A stretch of DNA of 64,000 bases from Thermomicrobium sp. CFH 73360. GTDB taxonomy: Bacteria; Chloroflexota; Chloroflexia; Thermomicrobiales; Thermomicrobiaceae. Numbering within the stretch: the stretch's first letter is position 1; the number at the start of each line of letters is the position of its first letter. Below the pieces are notes generated by a model. The model was not told the DNA's origin. It saw only the letters and a list, made by a program, of their open reading frames with translations, and did not search any database. Position numbers and translations under genes: made by a program. This document shows, in pieces, positions 35,049 through 43,662 of this stretch. The stretch spans positions 620,001 through 684,000 of the forward strand of contig NZ_JAMSLS010000002.1 of NCBI RefSeq assembly GCF_023806465.1. The letters are read 5' to 3'.

Positions 35049-35336
35049 GCCCTTCGCGTTCTGAGTGACCGCTCGCACCCCCTGGAACGACGCTGCGCCC
35101 TATAGCCCGCGGCATGCATCCTCTGTTCGGTCGGGACGCTGCCACCATCAGCGGAGGAATACGGCATGCGATGCCCAACGGCCTACAGCGCCGGGACTCG
35201 ATCCTTCCCCACTGCGACGTTCGTGATTGACGGTATACTGGAGACGGAACCCAGCCCCCGCGGGAGCACAGCCCACGGCGGTTTCAAGCTGGGAACGCTT
35301 CCGGGATGACCGGACGAATGTGAGGTGACCGGCGCG
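35049..35336. other. Intergenic region upstream of small Cys-rich gene
   Basis: About 290 bp without a gene. TATACT at 35234-35239 is a good -10 hexamer, with only a weak -35 17 bp upstream; it would give a leader of about 90 nt for the small gene. Confidence 0.35.
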
Positions 35337-35591
35337 ATGCTTGCAGCGAAGGTATTTCGGCCCGCGCCGGACACCGACTCCGAGGAACAACTCTGGCTCG
35401 GCTGCCCAATGCTGAAGAAGGTGACCTTTCAAACCAAACGTGGACGCAAGCGTACGGTTCTGCGCTGTGCATTGGGTTATGCACTGAACTCGCCAGCAGC
35501 GGTCGATCGTTGCCGAGAGACTGCTGGCCCGCACCAGTGTTGGCAATGCCAGGAATCTCTCGAAGCACGGCTCATCCGTGACACGGAGTGA
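35337..35591 (+). CDS. Hypothetical small cysteine-rich protein
   Basis: An 84-aa protein with five Cys (positions 23, 44, 59, 68, 71), ending in HQCWQCQES, a CxxC pair typical of zinc or Fe-S sites. N-terminal half is basic (KKVTFQTKRGRKRTVLRC). No family recognised. ATG 35337 follows GAGGTG; GTG at 35325 is an alternative. It is followed by a perfect terminator-like palindrome and preceded by a TATACT element, so it looks like a real single-gene transcription unit. Confidence 0.6.
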   Translation: MLAAKVFRPAPDTDSEEQLWLGCPMLKKVTFQTKRGRKRTVLRCALGYALNSPAAVDRCRETAGPHQCWQCQESLEARLIRDTE

Positions 35592-35636
35592 GACCGTCAG
35601 TGCACTCGGAGTCGGATTCCGGCACCTGTCGTGGAC

Positions 35637-35668
35637 AGCGGTCGCCTGAAAGCTTTCAGGCGACCGCT
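35637..35668. terminator. Perfect 32-bp palindrome / bidirectional hairpin
   Basis: Two 16-base arms (35637-35652 and 35653-35668) are exactly complementary with no spacer; the centre is AGCT. It lies 45 bp after the Cys-rich gene and 45 bp before the receiver-domain gene. It can form a very stable hairpin in RNA, so a terminator is the simplest reading. A dimeric DNA-binding site is the alternative. Confidence 0.6.
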
Positions 35669-35712
35669 CTGCCTGTCAAAGCGGTCGCGAGCTCCGACCC
35701 GCAAAGATAGCC

Positions 35713-36117
35713 GTGGAGTGTCTTCCCGTGCAGCACCTTCCTCTCATCGTCCTCGTTGAGCCTGAATGGCCAACCCGCTCGTACGTGCGAGCAGAACTGG
35801 AAGAACTCGGATACGACGTCTCGGTTCACGCGCGAGCGGCGGATGCCATCGCGTATCTCGAACGTTGGGGACTCCGGCCGCACGTTATCGTCGTAGACTT
35901 GGCACAAGACGGACAGCAAGGAGAAGCGCTACGAACCCTCTTGGAGCATTATCCCGAGGCTGCGCTCATCCTTCTGGTCAGTCCACTACGAGCCGTACCA
36001 CGCTGGCTGGAACAGCGGGCAGCGATTGTCCTCAAGCGACCCGTCACGATTCGGGATATCATCGCCACTGTCCAGCGGCTGGCCCCTTTGCCAGGAAATC
36101 CCAGCCGCGAAGCTTGA
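35713..36117 (+). CDS. Single-domain response-regulator-like protein, atypical
   Basis: A 134-aa CheY-like receiver. Strand 1 ends VLVEPE, so the usual acidic pair is Glu16 and Glu18 around a Pro. The phosphoacceptor is D62 (HVIVVDLAQDG), Ser stands at the strand-4 end (ILLVSPLR), and the conserved Lys is in LKRPVTIRDII. No output domain. Start GTG 35713, with GTG 35728 as an alternative. It may phosphorylate poorly and work by protein interaction. No kinase gene is adjacent. Confidence 0.75.
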   Translation: MECLPVQHLPLIVLVEPEWPTRSYVRAELEELGYDVSVHARAADAIAYLERWGLRPHVIVVDLAQDGQQGEALRTLLEHYPEAALILLVSPLRAVPRWLEQRAAIVLKRPVTIRDIIATVQRLAPLPGNPSREA

Positions 36118-36881
36118 AGGAGAAGCTGTCGGAACACAGCAGCGTCATCGCGCCCTTCTTTTCCCACTCCGAGCCAGCCGGATAACCCAGAGCAATGGTC
36201 GGTCATGCAGCTGCGATCGCTCGCCCACCTGACTGGCGGGTGCGGGAAGGGGAAAGACAGTTCCCCTCCTCCCGACGTTGCTGCCTCATGTCCCTTGCCA
36301 TTCACCGCACGTCAGGCCCGATCCTCTGTCTGGTACCACAGCAGCCGCTGTCTGGTCTGCTTCTCCCTACTCGATGTGTTTCGGAAGAGGAGAAGAGTAA
36401 GGAAGAGTTCGGGAAGGCAGAAAAAGGTGTCAGGACCTGTGTCGGCAACAGCGATCGTGTGCGCTGTTTCGAATCCCGTTCAGGGTCGCCACAGCCAGAC
36501 GGAGAGCATGGACGTGCGCCACGTGCAGAGCCATGGTAGGAGCGAACGATCACGCCCTGGGAGGCGATGACATCCCCTGGGGTACCAATGCCGGGCGAAG
36601 AAGCAAGGTACGCTCCCCAAGGTAACCCACAGTATCCTTCAACAGCATCAGACCCAGTCGAAATACAGGACTGTGCTGCCCTCCGGTGCTCGCGGCTCAT
36701 GTGGCAAGGCTTTCAGCAAGACAACTGGATGGTGATCCTCTCCAGACCCGTCACGGCGCCTGCTGTACTGGGCGACCAAAGCCAAACTTTCGGATGTGGT
36801 CGTTCAACCCACGTTAATGTAGCGCGAAACTGCAGTTAAACTCCGCTTCCTATACTGCAAACAGAGGATGGAGGACGGCCG
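36118..36881. other. Long intergenic region before phosphate operon
   Basis: About 760 bp with no coding frame that resembles a protein. Frames up to 132 codons exist on both strands (36205-36570 plus, 36302-36700 minus), but they are low-complexity Ser/Arg/Pro-rich and lack ribosome binding sites. The last 80 bp carry the presumed promoter and operator of the phoB-pst operon. A small RNA or decayed gene in the first 650 bp cannot be excluded. Confidence 0.45.
36803..36856 (+). promoter_or_regulatory. phoB-pst promoter with 11-bp-phased TT(C/A)A repeats
   Basis: TTCAA, TTAAT, CGAAA (degenerate), TTAAA and TTCCT begin at 36803, 36814, 36825, 36836 and 36847, exactly 11 bp apart; the last unit leads into TATACT (36851-36856), a -10 hexamer. 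There is no good -35. Eleven-bp-spaced direct repeats replacing the -35 are typical of PhoB/PhoP boxes in activated promoters. The assignment is inference. Confidence 0.5.
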
Positions 36882-37658
36882 GTGCGGCAGGAACGAACAG
36901 CAGTGCAGACCGGTAACCCAGCGCCGAGCCCAACCACGCAACAGCGCATCCTGGTTGTCGAGGACGATCCGACATTGTCACGGATCCTCGCCTACAGCCT
37001 CCAGCAACGTGGCTACAGCGTGTGGACCGCCAGCGAGGGGCGCCAGGCGATCATGCTTGCCCGAACTGTCCGCCCTGACCTTATTGTTCTTGACCTCATG
37101 CTGCCTGGCATCGACGGACGCGACGTCTGCCGGTTGATCCGCAAGTGGTTGAGCGCGCCGATTCTCGTTCTCACGGCTCGGGACAGTGAGGATGACATCG
37201 TGGCACTCTTCCAAGCGGGTGCCGACGACTACGTCACGAAGCCGTTCCGGACACGCGAACTCTTCGCTCGAATAGAAGCCCTCCTGCGCCGCTGGGGTGA
37301 CTCCTCGCCAGGAAACGTTTTGACAGCGGGAACCCTGGTCATCTTCCGCGACGAGCATCGCGTCGTCTACCGCGGACGCGAGATCCGGCTGGCTCCCCGC
37401 GAGTTTGCGCTCCTGGCAGCACTCGTCGAGCGAGCCGGGCGGGTCTGCACACGGCAGGAGCTGCTCGATCTCGTCTGGGGCCGCGATATTGTCGACCTGC
37501 GGAATGTCGATGTGCATGTGCATCGCATCCGCGAGGCACTCGGAGGGGAGGCAGAAGGAGGACGACTCATTCAGACCGTGCATGGGATTGGGTACCGGTT
37601 CGTTCCAGAGATGCGAACAGAGGACGTTTTGAGCGAGGAGGGAGAAACTCATGGCTGA
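36882..37658 (+). CDS. OmpR/PhoB-family response regulator
   Basis: A 258-aa two-component regulator. Receiver domain (about 22-135) with acidic residues E27, D28, D29, phosphoacceptor D71 ([13 protein letters not shown]), TAR and [11 protein letters not shown] (Lys). A C-terminal winged-helix (about 150-245) has [28 protein letters not shown] and [12 protein letters not shown], ending GYRFV. GTG start at 36882 after GGAGGACGG. The pstS gene overlaps its 3' end by 8 bp, so it is the first gene of the phosphate operon and likely the PhoB that controls it. No PhoR-type sensor kinase is in the window. Confidence 0.9.
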   Translation: MRQERTAVQTGNPAPSPTTQQRILVVEDDPTLSRILAYSLQQRGYSVWTASEGRQAIMLARTVRPDLIVLDLMLPGIDGRDVCRLIRKWLSAPILVLTARDSEDDIVALFQAGADDYVTKPFRTRELFARIEALLRRWGDSSPGNVLTAGTLVIFRDEHRVVYRGREIRLAPREFALLAALVERAGRVCTRQELLDLVWGRDIVDLRNVDVHVHRIREALGGEAEGGRLIQTVHGIGYRFVPEMRTEDVLSEEGETHG

Positions 37659-38787
37659 GACACCAATCCGCTGGAGCCGGCGACAGCTCATGACCCGCGT
37701 AGCGGCACTCGGAGTGGCTATGCCGGTAGCCAGCGCACTGGTCGCGGCGTGTCGCGGAGCGGAAGCAACGCCGACCACGGCACTCGGCGGACAGACACCT
37801 GCGGCTGGCGCGAGCCCCACGGCAGGAGAAACACCGGCGACAGTAGCGACACCGACGCGGCCCGCAGAGCTCAGCGGGACGATCGCTATCGATGGATCCA
37901 GTACCGTCTTTCCTATTTCGGAGGCCGTCGCCGAGGAGTTCCAGAAGCAGTATCCCAACGTCAAAGTCACGGTTGGAATTTCCGGCACCGGCGGCGGCTT
38001 CCAGAAGTTCTGCAATAAGGAGACCGATATCTCCGATGCCTCGCGTCCGATCAAGGATTCTGAACTCCAAGCTTGCGAGCAGAAGGGACGAGAGTTCATC
38101 GAGCTGCCGGTCGCTTTCGATGGGCTTGCCGTCGTTGTGAATCCCCAGAACGATTGGGTAAAAGAGCTCACTGTCGATGACCTCAAGAAGATATGGCAAC
38201 CAGAAGCCCAAGGCACGATCACTCGCTGGAACCAGGTACGGCCAGAGTGGCCAGACGCCCCTCTCAACCTCTATGGACCGGGCACCGACTCCGGAACGTT
38301 CGACTACTTCACCGAGGCTATCAATGGGAAATCCGGCGCCAGCCGTGGCGACTACACCGCCTCGGAGGACGACAACGTGCTCGTGCAGGGAGTCGCTGGT
38401 GATAAGAATGCCCTCGGCTACTTCGGCTTAGCCTATGCCGTTGAGAATCAAGGCAAGGTGAAGATCGTCCCGATCGTCAACCCCAAGACAGGCCAACCAG
38501 TCGAGCCAAGCCTAGAAACCGTCAAGACGGGGCAGTACCAGCCACTTTCCCGGCCGCTCTTCATCTATGTCGCGCGAGATCAAGCTGATCGGCCGGAAGT
38601 GGAAGCGTTCGTCGAGTTTTACCTAGAGAATGCAGCGACGCTCGCTGAAGAGGTCGGATATATTCCGTTGCCGGACGAGGCGTACCAACTTGCCATGAAG
38701 CGCTTCCAAGATCGCAAAACGGGTTCCGTCTTTAAGGGTGTTGAAGTTGGCGTCTCGATCGAGGACGTGCTGAAGCGTGAGGAGTAA
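37651..38787 (+). CDS. pstS: Phosphate-binding protein PstS
   Basis: A 378-aa periplasmic-type phosphate receptor. The N-terminus combines a Tat-like SRRQLM motif and a lipobox LVAAC (C34), followed by a Thr/Pro/Ala linker. The mature domain has [49 protein letters not shown] and [15 protein letters not shown], the phosphate ligands of PstS. It delivers phosphate to PstCA. ATG 37651 follows GAGGAGGG. A stem-loop (38819-38850) separates it from pstC, which would let PstS mRNA accumulate above the rest. Confidence 0.95.
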   Translation: MAETPIRWSRRQLMTRVAALGVAMPVASALVAACRGAEATPTTALGGQTPAAGASPTAGETPATVATPTRPAELSGTIAIDGSSTVFPISEAVAEEFQKQYPNVKVTVGISGTGGGFQKFCNKETDISDASRPIKDSELQACEQKGREFIELPVAFDGLAVVVNPQNDWVKELTVDDLKKIWQPEAQGTITRWNQVRPEWPDAPLNLYGPGTDSGTFDYFTEAINGKSGASRGDYTASEDDNVLVQGVAGDKNALGYFGLAYAVENQGKVKIVPIVNPKTGQPVEPSLETVKTGQYQPLSRPLFIYVARDQADRPEVEAFVEFYLENAATLAEEVGYIPLPDEAYQLAMKRFQDRKTGSVFKGVEVGVSIEDVLKREE

Positions 38788-38818
38788 CTTCCGGCGCCCC
38801 CGGGTGACCGGGTACAAT

Positions 38819-38850
38819 CCGCGAGCGAGGGTTGAATCCCTCGCTCGCGG
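38819..38850 (+). terminator. pstS-pstC intergenic stem-loop
   Basis: Perfect 13-bp stem (38819-38831 / 38838-38850) with a 6-nt loop and no U-tract. It more likely blocks 3' exonucleases or attenuates than fully terminates, as pstC, pstA and both pstB genes follow on the same strand. Confidence 0.55.
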
Positions 38851-38877
38851 TCGATTGCTGCGCAGCGAGGTGACGAG

Positions 38878-39852
38878 GTGACGACCGAACCCTTTCTGGC
38901 GCCGGTGACGACTCCTGCGGAGCGTCGAGAATGGATTCTGCGTCTTCTCACCGGAACTCAACGGGTCGATCGGATACGTCGTCTCCGCGAGTCGATCATC
39001 CTCAGTCTACTCTTCCTCTCCGCACTGATCTCAGTTGCGACGACGATCGGGATCATCTACACGCTCAGCATTGAGACATTCCATTTCTTTCAGAGAGTAT
39101 CGCTTATTGACTTCCTCACTGACACGCAGTGGACGCCACTCTTCACTGAGAAACACTTTGGTATTTGGCCGCTACTCACCGCCACACTGCTTGTCTCGGC
39201 CATCGCCATGCTTGTCGCATTACCGCTCGGACTTCTCGCTGCGATCGGGCTCTCGGAATACGCTTCTCCACGCCTCGCCAGCATCGTGAAGCCAATTTTG
39301 GAGATCTTAGCTGGTGTGCCGACAGTAGTGTACGGGTACTTCGCTTTGCTCTTCGTGACACCGCTCCTTAAGCGCTTCATCCCGCAACTCGAGGTATTCA
39401 ATGCACTATCTGCTGGACTCGTCATGGGCATCATGATCCTACCGCTCGTCGCTTCGCTGTCCGAAGACGCGATGCGTGCTGTGCCCCAGAGCCTGCGCGA
39501 AGGTGCCTATGCACTCGGAGCAACCAAACTCGAGGTCGTCTGGCGTGTCGTTGTCCCCTCGTCGCTTTCCGGCATCGTGGCAGCATCTATCCTCGCAATC
39601 TCACGCGCGATCGGCGAGACGATGATCGTTGCTATCGCGATGGGACAAGTACCCCGCCTCACGCTGAATCCACTCGTGGCAATGGAAACAATGACTGCCT
39701 ACATCGTCCAGGTAAGTCTGGGTGACACTCCACATGGATCGCTCGAGTACCAGACGATCTTTGCCGTGGGAACAGCTCTTTTTCTCATTACCATGGTGCT
39801 GAACCTCTTGAGTTACCGCTTCCTCCAGCGCTTCCGGGAGGTTTACGAGTGA
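38878..39852 (+). CDS. pstC: Phosphate ABC transporter permease PstC
   Basis: A 324-aa permease, GTG start at 38878 preceded by GAGGTGACGAG. About six transmembrane helices; [21 protein letters not shown], the [17 protein letters not shown] segment and [23 protein letters not shown] (cytoplasmic EAA loop) are typical PstC features. It forms the heterodimeric channel with PstA. The stop overlaps the pstA start by 4 bp. Confidence 0.94.
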   Translation: MTTEPFLAPVTTPAERREWILRLLTGTQRVDRIRRLRESIILSLLFLSALISVATTIGIIYTLSIETFHFFQRVSLIDFLTDTQWTPLFTEKHFGIWPLLTATLLVSAIAMLVALPLGLLAAIGLSEYASPRLASIVKPILEILAGVPTVVYGYFALLFVTPLLKRFIPQLEVFNALSAGLVMGIMILPLVASLSEDAMRAVPQSLREGAYALGATKLEVVWRVVVPSSLSGIVAASILAISRAIGETMIVAIAMGQVPRLTLNPLVAMETMTAYIVQVSLGDTPHGSLEYQTIFAVGTALFLITMVLNLLSYRFLQRFREVYE

Positions 39853-40745
39853 CAGCGCACGAAGTCCTGCCAATCGATCGAGAGTTCACTCCGCGCCTGG
39901 CGCTGCGTAAGCGGCTCGGTACGCTATTCGGCATTCTCAGCGCGCTGGCAATCATCATCGGGCTCACAACGCTCGGACTGCTCATCGCTGATGTTGTGCG
40001 CGATGGTTGGCACGTCCTTTCCTGGGACTTCTTGACAAGTTACCCCTCGCGGCGCCCCGAACAAGCAGGCATTCGCTCAGCGTTAGTTGGGACCTTCTAC
40101 ATCCTGATTCTGGTTGCCATCATCGCCTTCCCACTCGGTGTCGCGGCAGCGATCTATCTCGAAGAGTTCGCGCCGCGGAACCGGCTCACGGCGATCATCG
40201 AGGTCAATATCTCCAATCTCGCCGCGGTTCCCTCGATCGTGTATGGCCTCCTGGGAGTTGGTGTCTTTGTACGGACCTTCATGCTTGGGAGAAGTCTCAT
40301 CGCAGGTGCCTTGACGTTGAGCCTCCTCGTCTTACCGATCATCATCATCGCCTCGCGCGAGGCCTTGCGAGCGGTCCCACCCTCGATCCGTGAGGCAGGA
40401 CTGGCCCTTGGTGCGTCCCATTGGCAGACAGTGCGGCACTTCGTTTTGCCTGCTGCCCTTCCCGGTATCCTCACTGGGACGATCCTTGCCTTAGCACGCG
40501 CCATCGGCGAGACAGCACCGCTCATCACCATCGGGGCCTTGACCTACGTAGCGTTCACGCCCAAGAGCTTGTTCGACCCGTTCACTGTGCTTCCGATTCA
40601 GATCTTTAACTGGATTTCGCGGCCGCAAGCGGCCTTCCATGAACGAGCAGCTGGAGGCATTATCGTGCTGCTCGCCGTGCTGTTACTCTTCAACGGGCTC
40701 GCTATCTTCCTGCGCGCACGCCTGCAACGCCGTATCCGCTTCTGA
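39849..40745 (+). CDS. pstA: Phosphate ABC transporter permease PstA
   Basis: A 298-aa permease, GTG start overlapping the pstC stop. Motifs: [44 protein letters not shown], and the EAA loop [25 protein letters not shown]. Six transmembrane helices. It partners with PstC; the EAA loop contacts PstB. Confidence 0.94.
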   Translation: MTAHEVLPIDREFTPRLALRKRLGTLFGILSALAIIIGLTTLGLLIADVVRDGWHVLSWDFLTSYPSRRPEQAGIRSALVGTFYILILVAIIAFPLGVAAAIYLEEFAPRNRLTAIIEVNISNLAAVPSIVYGLLGVGVFVRTFMLGRSLIAGALTLSLLVLPIIIIASREALRAVPPSIREAGLALGASHWQTVRHFVLPAALPGILTGTILALARAIGETAPLITIGALTYVAFTPKSLFDPFTVLPIQIFNWISRPQAAFHERAAGGIIVLLAVLLLFNGLAIFLRARLQRRIRF

Positions 40746-40759
40746 AGGAGAGCAGTCCC

Positions 40760-41572
40760 ATGACCCTGGTCACCCGTGAACCAGCCCGCTACATCGTCGA
40801 GCCAAGCGAGCCTTCAGCTCTCCGCATCGAGCGACTCAGCGTTTGGTATGGCCGGCACCAGGCCATTCGTGACGTCAGCTTTACGATTCCTGCACGTCGT
40901 ATCACCGCGATTATCGGGCCTTCGGGATGTGGGAAGAGCACACTCTTGCGTGCCCTCAACCGGATGCATGACCTGACGCCAGAGGCGCGAGTCGAAGGCT
41001 CGGTACGGTGGGGAGAGATCGACCTCTACGCACCGACGACCGATCCGGTCTGGGTGCGACGCCACATCGGGATGATTTTTCAGAAGCCGAATCCTTTTCC
41101 AAAGAGCATCTTCGAGAATGTCGCTTTTGGCTTGCGCGTGAACGGATATCGTGGAGATATCGCCGCTCGGGTCGAAGAAGCTCTCCGCAAGGCTGCGCTA
41201 TGGGATGAGGTGAAGGACAAGCTGCAAAAGAACGCCCTCACCCTCTCTGGCGGGCAGCAGCAGCGGCTTTGTATTGCCCGCGCCATCGCACTCGAGCCGC
41301 AGATCTTGCTCATGGACGAGCCCTGTTCAGCTCTCGACCCGGTGGCTACCATGCGGATTGAGGACCTGATGATCGAACTTGCTCATACCTACACGATTGT
41401 CATCGTCACGCACAACATGCAGCAAGCCTCGCGCGTCTCCCACTATACGGCCTTCATGCTGGCAGGGGAGGATCGTACCGGCGAGTTGATCGAGTATGCC
41501 CCAACTCGGGAGCTCTTCTTGCGCCCACGCGACCGACGCACTGAGGACTACATCACTGGTCGGATCGGGTAA
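40760..41572 (+). CDS. pstB: Phosphate ABC transporter ATPase PstB (copy 1)
   Basis: A 270-aa ATP-binding cassette. Walker [21 protein letters not shown]-loop [17 protein letters not shown], signature LSGGQQQR, Walker [14 protein letters not shown] and the PstB-typical [16 protein letters not shown]. It energises phosphate uptake with PstCA. ATG 40760 follows AAGGAGAGC. A second, divergent pstB gene follows directly. Confidence 0.95.
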   Translation: MTLVTREPARYIVEPSEPSALRIERLSVWYGRHQAIRDVSFTIPARRITAIIGPSGCGKSTLLRALNRMHDLTPEARVEGSVRWGEIDLYAPTTDPVWVRRHIGMIFQKPNPFPKSIFENVAFGLRVNGYRGDIAARVEEALRKAALWDEVKDKLQKNALTLSGGQQQRLCIARAIALEPQILLMDEPCSALDPVATMRIEDLMIELAHTYTIVIVTHNMQQASRVSHYTAFMLAGEDRTGELIEYAPTRELFLRPRDRRTEDYITGRIG

Positions 41573-41599
41573 CCGTCCGACCACGGAGGAGTTCGGCTC

Positions 41600-42451
41600 A
41601 TGGCTGACCCGATCGCCGCACTGACCAACGCGCAAGCGGCACGTGCCGAGGCAGCGCCCCGCGTGCAGGCACCGACTGCTGCTGGCATGGACGTGGAGCA
41701 GCTCTCCGCCTTCTACGGACGTTTCCAAGCGCTGGCCGAAATCACCCTTCCTATTCATCCCGGCGCAGTCACTGCGGTCATCGGCCCCTCCGGGTGCGGG
41801 AAATCGACCTTCATTCGCTGCTTGAACCGCCTACACGAGCTGACACCTGGCGCGCGGGTGACCGGGAGCGTGCGCTTGGAAGGTGTTGACATCTACCAGC
41901 CTGGGGTCGATCCGGCACGGGTGCGACAGCTGGTTGGTATGGTCTTCCAGAAACCAAACCCGTTTCCGACCCTCTCCATTTACGACAACGTCCTGGCAGG
42001 CGTCCGGCTCCATCGCTCTCGGCTCTCCCGTGCGGAGGCGGACGAGATCGTCGAGCGGAGTCTCCGTGCCGCCGCCCTTTGGGACGAGGTGAAGGACAAG
42101 CTGAAGGCTCCGGGGAGTTCTCTTTCCGGTGGACAGCAGCAGCGACTCTGCATCGCCCGTGCACTTGCTGTTGAGCCGCTCGTTCTCCTGATGGACGAGC
42201 CGACGAGCGCGCTCGATCCGATCGCTACCTACCGCATTGAGGAGTTAATCTGGGAGCTCAAGCAGCGCTATACGATCGTGATCGTCACCCACAATATGCA
42301 GCAGGCGGCGCGCATCGCTGACTACGTCGCCTTTCTCCTTGCTGGCGAGGAACGAACTGGACGCTTGATCGAATTCGACACCGCGCAGCGGATCTTCACG
42401 AATCCCAAGCGCAAGGAGACCGAGGACTACATCACTGGAAAGATCGGATAG
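41600..42451 (+). CDS. pstB: Phosphate ABC transporter ATPase PstB (copy 2)
   Basis: A 283-aa paralogue of copy 1 with all catalytic motifs: Walker [59 protein letters not shown] and [17 protein letters not shown]. Both end with a similar TEDYITG(R/K)IG tail. An extra Ala-rich leader of about 30 residues precedes the domain. The copies differ in sequence throughout and show no long DNA identity, so the duplication is old. ATG 41600 follows GGAGGAGTTCGG. Confidence 0.94.
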   Translation: MADPIAALTNAQAARAEAAPRVQAPTAAGMDVEQLSAFYGRFQALAEITLPIHPGAVTAVIGPSGCGKSTFIRCLNRLHELTPGARVTGSVRLEGVDIYQPGVDPARVRQLVGMVFQKPNPFPTLSIYDNVLAGVRLHRSRLSRAEADEIVERSLRAAALWDEVKDKLKAPGSSLSGGQQQRLCIARALAVEPLVLLMDEPTSALDPIATYRIEELIWELKQRYTIVIVTHNMQQAARIADYVAFLLAGEERTGRLIEFDTAQRIFTNPKRKETEDYITGKIG

Positions 42452-42568
42452 TACACGATTGCGTTTTCGGCGTACACTTGTCACACTTCGCGGATCGTCT
42501 GCCGTGTCCTGAAGCGAGCGTGGATACGTGATCGACGTATCCACCGGGAGCGAAAGCGAGGTATCGAG

Positions 42569-43285
42569 ATGGCAACTCGAGCGCGTGCAGAATTCGAGCG
42601 CGACCTGCAGACCCTGCGCCAAGAAGTACTCAACCTCGGCAGTATGGTCGAGAAAGCGGTCGAACGTGCCGTCGAAGCGCTCAAGCGTTATGACGTGTCT
42701 CTCGCACAAAGCATTATCGAGCGCGACCGCGAGATTGACGAGCGCAGCTATGCGCTGGAGGAACGTGCGCTTCTCCTCATCGCAACGCAACAGCCGATGG
42801 CTACTGACCTCCGGATCATCGCTGCGACACTGTTCATCATTAGCGAACTCGAGCGAATCGGCGACTATGCCGAAGGGCTGGCGAAGATCGCGATTCGCCT
42901 CAGTGCCTGGCCACCGCTCAAACCACTAATCGACATTCCCCGCATGGCCGAGATCTCGGTCGATATGTTGCGACAGGTCCTCGACGCTTTTATCGAGATG
43001 GATTTGGAGCGGTGTCGGGCAATCTGGTGTCGTGACGACGAGGTTGATGCCCTCTACGATCAGGTGTACCGCGAATTGCTCACCTACATGATGAGTGACC
43101 CTCGGACGATTGAGCGAGCCACACTGCTCTTGTGGGCTGCGCACAACCTGGAGCGGATCGCCGACCGGGTGACAAACATCTGTGAGCGGGTCGCCTTTGT
43201 CATCACGGGGGATCCACGGGCACTCGTCAGCCCTGCCGAACCTGATTATGCTGGTGAGCGTGAAGCCGAGTTCGACGTTGAGTGA
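42569..43285 (+). CDS. phoU: Phosphate signalling protein PhoU
   Basis: A 238-aa PhoU with two three-helix PhoU repeats: LGSMVEKAVERAVEALKRYD with IIERDREIDERSYALEERALLLI, then LRIIAATLFIISELERIGDYAEGLAKIAI in the first half, and RATLLLWAAHNLERIADRVTNICERVAFVI in the second. The (E/D)xxxD metal-binding motifs are present. PhoU couples Pst activity to the PhoR/PhoB system and controls uptake. ATG 42569 has CGAGGTATCGAG upstream, 117 bp after pstB copy 2. Confidence 0.93.
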   Translation: MATRARAEFERDLQTLRQEVLNLGSMVEKAVERAVEALKRYDVSLAQSIIERDREIDERSYALEERALLLIATQQPMATDLRIIAATLFIISELERIGDYAEGLAKIAIRLSAWPPLKPLIDIPRMAEISVDMLRQVLDAFIEMDLERCRAIWCRDDEVDALYDQVYRELLTYMMSDPRTIERATLLLWAAHNLERIADRVTNICERVAFVITGDPRALVSPAEPDYAGEREAEFDVE

Positions 43286-43299
43286 GGAGGGGGCTCACC

Positions 43300-43575
43300 A
43301 TGCTTTGGGCAGCGGTCATCCGGTACGGCAATCCCGAAAAGATCCAGGAAGTCCGCCCCGTCCACCGACAGTACTTGCGCTCCTTGCGTGAGCAAGGCAA
43401 GCTCTGGGCATCCGGCCCGTTTGTTGACGATAGCGGCGCGCTCATTATCTACGAGGCAGAAACGGAAGAAGAGGCGCGAACGCTCATTGAAGGCGACCCG
43501 TTCTTCGAAGCGGGAGTCTTTCAAGACATTCACCTGAAGCCGTGGAACATCGTGTTCACGCCGCCATCCCAGTGA
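43300..43575 (+). CDS. YciI family protein
   Basis: A 91-aa YciI-like ferredoxin-fold protein: VRPVHRQYLRSLREQGKLWASGPFVDDSGALIIYEAETEEEA and EGDPFFEAGVFQDIHLKPWNI match the family, with the conserved His and Asp of its putative active site. Function uncertain in the family. ATG 43300 has GAGGAGGGGGC upstream and starts 12 bp after the phoU stop, so it belongs to the phosphate operon transcript. Confidence 0.85.
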   Translation: MLWAAVIRYGNPEKIQEVRPVHRQYLRSLREQGKLWASGPFVDDSGALIIYEAETEEEARTLIEGDPFFEAGVFQDIHLKPWNIVFTPPSQ

Positions 43576-43662
43576 CCAATTGCATCTGGCCTGCTACGAT
43601 GTCACTGCCGTACCATCCGGTACGGCGGTTCATCGTGGCAGCGTTTGGACGGGAGGACCGCA

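Noticed and set aside
36460-36500. TTTCGAATCCCGTTCAGGG resembling a tRNA T-arm
   Set aside because: Flanks do not form a T-stem and no cloverleaf is possible around it.
36978-38267. 429-codon minus-strand frame
   Set aside because: Antisense to the phoB-type regulator and pstS.
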